Shown one piece after another: positions 56,353 through 64,000 of a stretch of 64,000 nucleotides of DNA. The stretch is taken from positions 124,001 through 188,000 of the forward strand of contig NW_026252116.1 in the NCBI RefSeq assembly GCF_025399195.1. The letters run 5' to 3'. This DNA comes from Umbelopsis ramanniana AG. Lineage: Eukaryota > Mucoromycota > Umbelopsidomycetes > Umbelopsidales > Umbelopsidaceae. Position numbers and translations under genes: made by a program. Numbering within the stretch: the first letter of the stretch is position 1; each line of letters starts with the position of its first letter. The notes under the pieces were generated by a model that was not told the origin of the DNA, made no database searches, and saw nothing but the letters and a program-made list of their open reading frames with translations.

Positions 56353-58601
56353 ATGTCTTCTACAGATCAGTTACCTGCTCTGTTTGGAGAGCTAGAGCGA
56401 TTTGTATCTCAAGCCGAATATGACAAAGCTCTCAAGATGTGCGACAAAATTCTCGGCATTGCTTCTGATGATCAGGACGCTTTGCACTGCAAGCTGATTA
56501 CCTTGATCCGCTTGGAGAAGTACTCTGACGCCCTGGCACTCTTGTCCAGAAAGTTCAAAGGCGAGAACAAGTTTCTGTTTGAACGTGCCTACTGTCTGTA
56601 CCGTAGCAATCAATTGGCTCAAGCATTGGAAGTCATTGAGACGGCAAACCAATCAGGCCAGCAAGATGTTGCCACACGACACCTGGAGGCTCAATTGGTA
56701 ATGGTTCTTCTCTTTGGAAAGTCTGCCATTATCACGTTTTAACAAAAACTTGGCTCTTTCTCTTTTTTAGAACTACCGCCTTGAGAACTACGCCGCTTGC
56801 CTCGATATCTACCGATCACTTCTCGATGAAATGAACGATGGTGAAGGCAGCTACTACGAAGTTCTTGCAAATTACAATGCCGTAAAGGCATCTATGCTCA
56901 CGTTCACTGGTTCCTTGAACGAAAAGCATGATTTGAAGGATAACACCGAAACATATGAACTTGCTTATAACTCTGCCTGTGGTCAAATTGCCCAAGGCAA
57001 CTTGACCAAGGCTCAGGACCTGTTGGAATCCGCAAAGAGTAAGGTTCTATACGTAATGATTAGAGACTGAATAGAGATTAACAAAGTCCTGGTGCAGAGA
57101 TTTGCAGGGAATCTATGATCCGAGATGATTATACCGAAGCTGACATTGAACAAGAACTTGCTGTCATTGTCGCCCAGTTAGCTTATGTCTATCAGCTGCA
57201 GGGCAAGACTGACCAGGCGGTTGAGCTTTATCAGTCTATTGTCAAATCAAGGTACTTTGCTTTGATTCAATTGTACGATTTTGCCATATCTTACAAGTTT
57301 ACTTACCCTTGACTCTTTAGCTCTGCTGATCCTGTAGTCTCCGCCGTAGTGGCCAACAATTTGGTTTCTGCCAAAAAGAATGAAGATCTATTTGATGCTG
57401 CCAAGAAGTTGAAGGCTGCTAGTGCCAAAGAACTTGATAGCAAGCTCTTCTCCCATCAAAAGCGTGTGATTTCTATGAACGAAGCTCTTCTTAACCTTTA
57501 CATGCATAAGGTAAATTGAATGCGGTGGCTATTGTCGCAATTGCGAAAGATGATCTAATATCTAATCATATGCTATAGTACAATGCCTGTACAGATTTGA
57601 CTCAAAAACTTTTGGAAAAGTACCCTGGCAACGAAGACTTGTACTTGATTTTAGCTGCAGTTTCCGCTCACCAAAACAAGAACAGCAAAGCACTTGCCGA
57701 TTTGGAATCGTTCGCCAAAGAACAGCCGCAATCTCTTGCCATTCGTTTTGCTATCATCCAACTCCAACTCATTGATGCCAAGCGCACGGCTGCTTTGGAA
57801 ACATTGGAGAGCTACCTCAACGAAGTCAAGTCTCAGCCAGAAGTCTATTATCAACCTGCTCTCATTGCTCTCCTTGTGTGGTTGTATGAACAAACTGGGC
57901 AATCTGAACGGGCTATGCAAACATTAGATGATGCGTCAGCGCAGTGGAAGAAGGGTACCTCCTCTACGAGCACCAAGCCTCCTTCCTCGATCCTCAAGCA
58001 AACCGCTGCGTTCAAGCTCAAAGCTGGACGATTCCAAGACGCAGCTACTGACTATGAACAACTTGTTAAGGCAGACCCTATGGATGCTCAAGCCATTGCT
58101 GGTTTGATTACTGCGTATGCTGAAGTCAATCCTGCTATGGCCGAAAAGTACGGAAACTCACTTCCCGCATTTGAGTCCGGCGAATTGGATCTCGCCACTC
58201 TTGAATATGTTGTTCCTGGTGTCAAACGCCGATACGTGAAGAAGGACGGTAAAGATGGACATGTTGCCAAGAAATCTAAAAACAAGAAGAAGAGAAAGGC
58301 ATTGTTGCCCAAGCAATATGATGCACAAGCCACTCCAGACCCTGAAAGATGGTTGCCTAAGCGCGAACGTTCCAGTTACAGAGCCAAGGGTAAGAACAAG
58401 AAGGCCTTGGCTAAAGGATCACAAGGTGCTAGCGATGTTGGAGGAGGCATTGGCGGCACTGGAAGCGCAAATATCGCAGGTATGCCAAAGCAAGTGCCTG
58501 TTGCTACCCCTGAAGTTCAGCCTGAAGCTGTCGCTGCAAGCTCACCCAAGCCCAAACCCGCTGCTAAGAAGAAGAAGAAGGGAAAGGGTAACAAGTGGTA
58601 A
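56353..58601 (+). CDS. SRP72: SRP72, signal recognition particle subunit
   Basis: Five exons (56353-56697, 56771-57038, 57098-57251, 57321-57510, 57579-58601), 659 aa, the family length. The N-terminal two-thirds is TPR-like helical hairpins: AEYDKALKMCDKIL, EKYSDALALLSRKF, NYAACLDIYRSLLDE and GKTDQAVELYQSIV. The C-terminal RNA-binding part has a Lys-rich run (KKSKNKKKRKALLP) and the SRP72 signature PERWLPKRERSSYR, then a basic tail ending KKKKKGKGNKW. With SRP68 it binds SRP RNA and anchors the elongation-arrest domain during co-translational targeting to the ER. AATAAA at 58670-58675 is a likely 3' signal. Confidence 0.96.
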
Positions 58602-58821
58602 AATAACGTTCTAACCCAGCCGATGCTATCATTGATGATCAGATAAATGCTGCTTTATAACGATTTAAAAATAAAATGGGTGATGAATGACGATTTTTTA
58701 TATGGAGTATGTGAGGAAATAGCTCAGGAGGGAGGGTGAATGGGTGAAAACCAAGGCGGGGCTGTTACTGTGTGATAGAGGCACGACAGGACAAACAATA
58801 TTATGTAGATATTCGATCGAT

Positions 58822-59424
58822 CTATGATGAAGTAAGTTGATCGAGGAACGCTTGAGCACCTTTGACGATCAATCCATGTTCAACTGAGTGAATTCTATTC
58901 TCAAGATCTTCCAGTGAGTCAGAGCTGTATATTGGCACAGGCTCCTTCATGATGACTTGACCTTGATCGACGGCAGCGATGACCTTGTGCACCATGACGC
59001 CGGTCTCGGTAATCTCTCCCTTCTTAAAAGCGTCGTAAGCGCGTTCAATGGCGTGTGCTCCGTCAAATTGACCGGGCAAAGCAGGGTGGAGGTTGATGAC
59101 ATTGTTGGGGAAGACTTGTAAGAACTCTGGTGACAAGATATGCATCCAACCAGCAAGGACGACCAAATCGGGTTTATATTCAGCAATGGAGTTGGCAACA
59201 TGAACGTCAAATTCAACGCGAGATTTGCCTTGGTCCTTGAATCGCTTAAGCGAGAACACCTTGGTAGGAATACCCGCAGCTTCAGCCCGCTTCAAGCCAT
59301 AAGCAGCTTGCTTGTTAGACACCACCAAAGCGATTTCGGCCTTCAGATCACCTCGTTGAGTGGCATCTATAATAGCTTGCAAATTGGTACCACTGCCTGA
59401 AATGAGAACGACGATGCGTGGCAT
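58822..59424 (-). CDS. ADE8: Phosphoribosylglycinamide formyltransferase (GART, monofunctional)
   Basis: Single exon, 200 aa, start at 59424 (MPRIVVLISGSGTNLQAIID). The GART fold shows the phosphate loop SGSGTNLQAI, the catalytic block NNVINLHPALPGQFDGAHAI (Asn and His) and the catalytic Asp in TGVMVHKVIAAVDQG. It transfers a formyl group from 10-formyl-THF to GAR in step 3 of purine synthesis. Monofunctional size is typical for fungi. An upstream in-frame ATG at 59496 would add 24 residues with no conservation. The gene converges with SRP72. Confidence 0.97.
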   Translation of the reverse strand: MPRIVVLISGSGTNLQAIIDATQRGDLKAEIALVVSNKQAAYGLKRAEAAGIPTKVFSLKRFKDQGKSRVEFDVHVANSIAEYKPDLVVLAGWMHILSPEFLQVFPNNVINLHPALPGQFDGAHAIERAYDAFKKGEITETGVMVHKVIAAVDQGQVIMKEPVPIYSSDSLEDLENRIHSVEHGLIVKGAQAFLDQLTSS

Positions 59425-59611
59425 GGTTTTTGAAGAATGGGATATTGACAAGCTTGCTAAAAAAATATCTCGGCTTAAATTTTCGGTAGTGTGCAAAAAT
59501 CTGGACGGGTAGGGTTTCCCAATCCGCTGTCACAAATGGCGGAGAGGGGGGTTGCTCAAAGAGCCTCAAGCTTTGCAATCCGTTGAATCCCTCTTTTTAA
59601 CCGAACCCATC

Positions 59612-60802
59612 ATGGGTGAGTACAGCATCATCCATCCCATCGATCCTATGCGCCAAACATCCATCTAACTAACATCTATCCATTTACAGCTGTTGGCAAG
59701 AACAAGTAAAGTGTCTCGAAATTGCAACATTGACATTCCAACTTTTCTCGATTACCCAACATTGACTAATGCTCTCCAATTGTTTTTTTCCACTAGGCGT
59801 CTCAGCAAAGGAAAGAAGGGATTGAAGAAGAAGGTGTAAGTGCTCTCAACAACTGTCGTATATTCTACCCATTCCATGTCGATTGCCAAACCGATTTTGG
59901 GAAAAAATATTTTCAGTGTTACATGCTGCTTTACCATGATAATTTTTTTTTTCATTACTGACATTTCGCCCATTTATCTAGCGTTGACCCCTTCACCCGC
60001 AAGGACTGGTATGACATCAAGGCTCCTTCTATGTTCGATGTTCGCCAGGTCGGTAAGACTCTTGTCAACCGTACCCAGGGTCTCAGTAAGTGTCACGTTG
60101 AAATTTTTTACAAGTCCCCCATTCATCTCACTTAACGTATAAAACTTTTTTACCCTCCATTTAGAGAACGCCAACGACTACCTTAAGGGTCGTGTTCTCG
60201 AAGTTTCTCTCGGCGATCTTACCAAGGATGAGGATCGTGCTTTCCGCAAGATCAAGCTGAGAGTTGATGAAATTCAGGGCAAGAACTGCCTCACCAACTT
60301 CCACGGAATGGACTTCACCTCTGATAAGCTCCGTTCTCTCGTCAAGAAGTGGCAGTCCCTCTTGGAGGCTTTCATTGATGTCAAGACCACCGACGGTTAC
60401 CTCGTCCGTCTTTTCGTCATTGCCTTCACTGCTCGTCGCCGCAACCAGATCAAGAAGACCACCTATGCTCAGTCCTCCCAGATCCGTCAGATCCGCAAGA
60501 AGATGTTCGAGATCATGACCCAAGAATCCGCTTCTTGCGATCTCAAGGAGCTCGTTTCCAAGCTCATCACCTCTTCTTCTCCCACTGCCCAGGATATCAT
60601 TGGTCACCGTATTGAGAAGGCTTGCCAAGGTATCTTCCCCTTGCAAAACGTCTACGTCCGCAAGGTCAAGATCCTCAAGAGCCCCAAGTTCGATGTCCAG
60701 TCTCTCCTCGCTCTTCACGGTGGTGATGCTGCCGGTGATGCTGACATTGGTACCAAGATCAAGAAGGACTTTGTCGAACCCGCCGTTCAGGAGTCTGTTT
60801 AA
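59612..60802 (+). CDS. RPS1: 40S ribosomal protein eS1 (S3a/Rps1)
   Basis: Five exons (59612-59615, 59690-59705, 59797-59835, 59982-60085, 60165-60802), 266 aa. The first coding exon is ATGG only and the second 16 nt, so the first five codons or so span two introns. The protein starts [19 protein letters not shown], then [39 protein letters not shown] and [20 protein letters not shown], all eS1. It sits at the mRNA exit of the small subunit. Codon use is strongly biased (AAG, CTC, GTC, CGT), as expected for high expression; this also produces a long open frame on the opposite strand. Confidence 0.97.
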
Positions 60803-61340
60803 ATTCGTTTTGTAAACCTTCTTCATCAATACAGACCTTTTCAACACTGGTTTGTGAACATTGTGTGTGATGTCCTTTTTTTAATTCTTTTGTGGTTGAT
60901 GCTTGCTAGTCTAGTGATTGATTGTTAAAAGCAAAAAAGAAGGTATCATTTCGCAATACCAAATAAAACCAACAAGACCAAAATATAAAAAATAATAACC
61001 CACGCGAGTAATTCATTTTTTGAGAGCAACAACCCCTGGGTGGCTGACTGAGCACACTAGCGTAAGCGCAGTAGAGAGACTACGCACGGCTATGATGAAT
61101 TCAATTGGGGTCATAATTAGCTTCAATTGAAAGGTCTATTTATTTTATTTTTCAGAACTGAGCAATTTTGCACAGCATCAATAAATTACATAGATGACAA
61201 GCTGGTCAACGGCAAAAGATCGGGGTGGGGAAGGAATGAAGATAACTATGGTACAGAAATAAAGTAGGGAGTGATCGTGCCTTGTAGAGAACAATAACAA
61301 AACCATCATGAGTATATTAATTGACATGGAGTCAAGCCTT
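60803..61340. other. Convergent 3' spacer
   Basis: 538 bp between eS1 (+) and the fucosyltransferase-like gene (-). AATAAA at 60962-60967. No gene seen. Confidence 0.5.
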
Positions 61341-63318
61341 TTAACCCAAGCTCCACATAAGACTTAGGTTTTCAAACGATTCTATGGCGTTCGGGTCGCT
61401 ACAATCTGGGACCTCAGCGCCAAGTTCATATTTGCGTAACTGGAGGAAAAAAAAAAAAAAGGCATTGAGTCAGTGAATGCTGGCTGTATGAATCAAAAAT
61501 ACGACACCGTTGGCTTCGCACACACTTACCACTGGAAGAGCATAGGTGGTGCCATTGACCCGAGAATTGAACGCAGCCATTTTACCGTATCCCATCTTGG
61601 TGATGACGCGATAGGAAGTGGAACTCAGGATGTAATTTTCAATAATGGCACTATTGACACCGGCGATTTGCTCTTTATGAGAGATTTGATGTTCTATGGA
61701 GTTTCGTTCGGCGTCAGTGAGGTTCAAGTGTTTGGTATAGGCATGTGTCACCTCTCCGCGTTCAATGTGCTCAATAGGCAGCCCAGTGACCAGCACCCGA
61801 GAGTTCTTGTCTCCAAAGTACTTTTCACTGAGAACGGGATTATCATTTAGCTTGACCGCCTGATCTCTCAACGAAGCCGAGTCCGTAACGAGGAAGTAGA
61901 CTACTTTGGTATGATGTGGCTTTCGGCGGCTTTCACTAATCTGCCGTGCGCATTTAAAAAAGTAATCGTATGTCGCCATGTCGGTACCCAGAGCTCCAGT
62001 AGCTGGATCAATGATATTGTCATCGCCTGTTCGGATTTGGACACCGATACTAAGGACACTGTCAAGGCGAAGTAGATATCGATAGGCATCAATGAATCGC
62101 CTGGATCCTATGGTGGGGCGGAATAAAAAGTCGGTAATACAGCCAAAGATGTTTTCTTCATTGAGGCCCATGGATTTCAAAAATTGAGGGTATATGGTTG
62201 AATTTCTCAAGGTATGTAGTACATAGCCACGGTTGGATATGGATTCGATCAACTGCAGTAAGTGAGAGAGAGGCTGTTAGCTTTATACGGATATTCAAAA
62301 GAAGGTTGAAGATTCGTGCTCGTATCACTTACACTTTCTGGCCAAAGTTCAGTAAAGTTGGTGTCAGTTCCACCTCCGAAAAGCATGGTGTCAAGGTATC
62401 CCAACTTGACATTGATGGTATCCAGGAAGCGACGACTGGTCATGAGCGAAGAATTATCGTAAATGCGGTTGAAGGTGTCTACATCGTAGGTCCAATTAAT
62501 ATTGGGAGCTTCGAATGCTGTCTCCAGTTCAAATGGGTTATGTGGCTCCCAGTAAGCATAATAAGCTCTATCCGTGACCAAGGCTGTAAAGAACGTGGAC
62601 ACCATTCCTATGTTCAAAAAGGCAAGCCAAAAAAAATGGCGTATCAAAAATGATTGCCCGCTTCTCCGGAACATCACTCAAAAAAGAAAAGAGGACTTAC
62701 CCATCATTCTATCAGCAAGTCCGCCGCATCCAGAGTGGTGGTAGCCTCCAAGACTAGCGCAGATGTACGAAATGAACTTTGGACGGTCTTCATAATTTTT
62801 TTCGTCCAGATCTCCATTCTTCAACTGCTCCAGTTGTCGAGTACGACGCTGGTGCAAGCGCTTATACTTCTCTTGCCAATTGCCACATTGGTCTTGTATA
62901 TTGCGATCATACGCAGCTGTAGCATTTTCCAAGTCGGCCAACTGCTTCCATTGCTCGCAGTACTGGTCATGGTCTTCTGGTTTGACAAAGGTGACGATTT
63001 GTCGAAGAGAAGGGTGTGGATCAGTGGGTGTATATGTTCCATCTTCTGATACTGGAAATGTCAGCTTTGGAGGCAAACCACACTGAAAAGCACTATAATG
63101 CGCTACGGCCGAGGTTGTATGGCGACTCGTTGCTGATGGGAAAAGCGTGAATACGAGTTAACCATAAGTTTTATGGAAACATAACATAACCTACTTGTGT
63201 AGAATAGAGCACCAAACGAGAGCACTACGGCTGCTGCAAGGCTAGTAACGGTGAGTGTTCTAGCCATCTGGTACCCTAAAGTTGGCTCTGAGGATTCCAA
63301 CTTTCGATAAGCTGGCAT
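61341..63318 (-). CDS. Fucosyltransferase-like Golgi glycosyltransferase (GT37-like), 550 aa
   Basis: Five exons (63318-63195, 63132-62701, 62607-62333, 62252-61530, 61439-61341), 550 aa. Type II topology: a short cytosolic tail MPAYRKLESSEPTLG, then a hydrophobic anchor (TVTSLAAAVVLSFGALFY). The lumenal part has the fucosyltransferase entry motif GCGGLADRMMGMVSTFFTAL, FGGGTDTNFTELW, the GDP-sugar motif LSIGVQIRTGDDN (HxRxGD-like), and FLVTDSASLR. These blocks are seen in plant xyloglucan and related GT37/GT11/GT23 enzymes. N-glycosylation sites occur (NRT and NST types). Mucorales walls are rich in fucose, so a wall-glycan role is plausible but inferred. Intron 1's acceptor (CCCATCAG) was chosen for phase. 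Confidence 0.8.
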
Positions 63319-64000
63319 TTTGAAGAAGTAAATAGAAAGAGGGGAAAGCGATGATGCTATTAGATGAAAGAGTAAGGTTATTAAGTTATGTCGATCTCTT
63401 AAAAAACTCAAGAACTCCGAAACTGGGTAATGATGGCTTGATTTTCAAGCATTGTAACCCGGGTCCACATCTGTAGCACACCACGCCTATTTGCCGTAGG
63501 ACTACACACACTGCACACTTAACTCACTGAACTATTCCAAATGTTACCGTTGGTAATGTGGTTCAAATTCAGAATGCCAAGATACTTCTCCTGAGCTAAC
63601 GTTCAATTTTACATGGGGAGAGACTATTTCGTTCGACTTTCTCCCTTAAAGAGCCATGACGGATGGAAGATCACGTTGTCATTAGGATGGGAAATTCGGG
63701 CAGTTTGAATCACCTGTGTCCCTCCCAATCAATGGATACAAGGTCATCCATCTCATTGAAAGCATGCAATATTTTATTGACTGGAAATTTTTGGGACCCT
63801 ATGGGAATCTCAGACTGTTTCCTATGGATCTAAAATCATTGGGCCAATACCGATTTTGGGTCTCCGTATATCACATCCTAGTCTTGTTTGGTCTTGGTCG
63901 GTATGGTCCATAATAGCCATATACAACACGCTACCCACTGCAAGGAGTAAGCAAAATGGATGCCTAAGGAAAAGCAGTATGTCATCAACCCCACGGCCAA
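63319..64000. other. Window edge, promoter of fucosyltransferase-like gene
   Basis: 682 bp. A 65-codon frame at 63716-63913 (+) has no recognisable content. No gene supported. Confidence 0.45.

Noticed and set aside
60161-60847. 228-codon open frame on the minus strand
   Set aside because: It is the mirror of the highly codon-biased eS1 coding exon; Leu/Glu/Asp-rich composition with no family, while the plus strand is clearly eS1.

Overview
The window is nuclear DNA of a fungus, most likely an early-diverging one of the Mucoromycota/Mucorales type. The genes are compact and intron-rich, with introns mostly 50-95 nt long, GT-AG ends and frequent AAG acceptors. Spacers are AT-rich. Fungal hallmarks include a copper-fist transcription factor, Gup1, an Rrg7-type mitochondrial protein and histidinol phosphatase. 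A type 3-beta topoisomerase, NSUN6 and a GT37-like fucosyltransferase fit a lineage outside the well-studied yeasts. Taxonomy is inference; the species cannot be named from the sequence. No tRNA, rRNA, CRISPR array, operon or recognisable mobile element was found.

Layout. 0-10 kb: a partial ERI1-like exonuclease (-), an unrecognised low-complexity protein (+), GUP1 (+), ubiquitin-eL40 (+) and a SAM methyltransferase (-). 10-21 kb: ALG6 (+), two microprotein genes, a copper-fist regulator (+), a TIA-1/Pub1-like three-RRM protein (+), EMC4 (+) and a small secreted Cys-rich peptide (+). 21-29 kb: TOP3B (-) and NSUN6 (+) from one short divergent promoter, histidinol phosphatase (-), a 51-bp perfect inverted repeat and CMC4 (+). 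29-46 kb: F-box/WD40 (+), then a minus-strand block of PIAS/Siz SUMO ligase, an orphan membrane protein, a ZCCHC7/Air-type zinc-knuckle protein, RRG7-like, a START protein and a 1432-aa PHF14-like PHD protein. 45.6-48.3 kb is gene-poor. 48-64 kb: VPS29, a nitrilase-family amidase, cytochrome b561, NC2-alpha, p23, an INO80-type TFPT/HMG protein, SRP72, GART (ADE8), ribosomal protein eS1 and a fucosyltransferase-like enzyme.

Most genes are housekeeping and grouped only by proximity. Functional themes recur: ER and secretory work (ALG6, EMC4, SRP72, fucosyltransferase, GUP1), RNA and chromatin regulation (ERI1-like, TIA-1-like, TOP3B, NSUN6, ZCCHC7, PIAS, PHF14, NC2-alpha, INO80 subunit), and mitochondria (CMC4, RRG7, IF1-like). 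Gene models were built by hand: reading phase closes across every intron listed and totals divide by three. Sites where two splice choices fit are flagged.

The most unusual signals are a predicted 5-nt microexon in TOP3B, several genes whose first coding exon is only 3-24 nt, the 51-bp inverted repeat between HIS2 and CMC4, and an ERI1-like exonuclease whose catalytic Asp and His are replaced.
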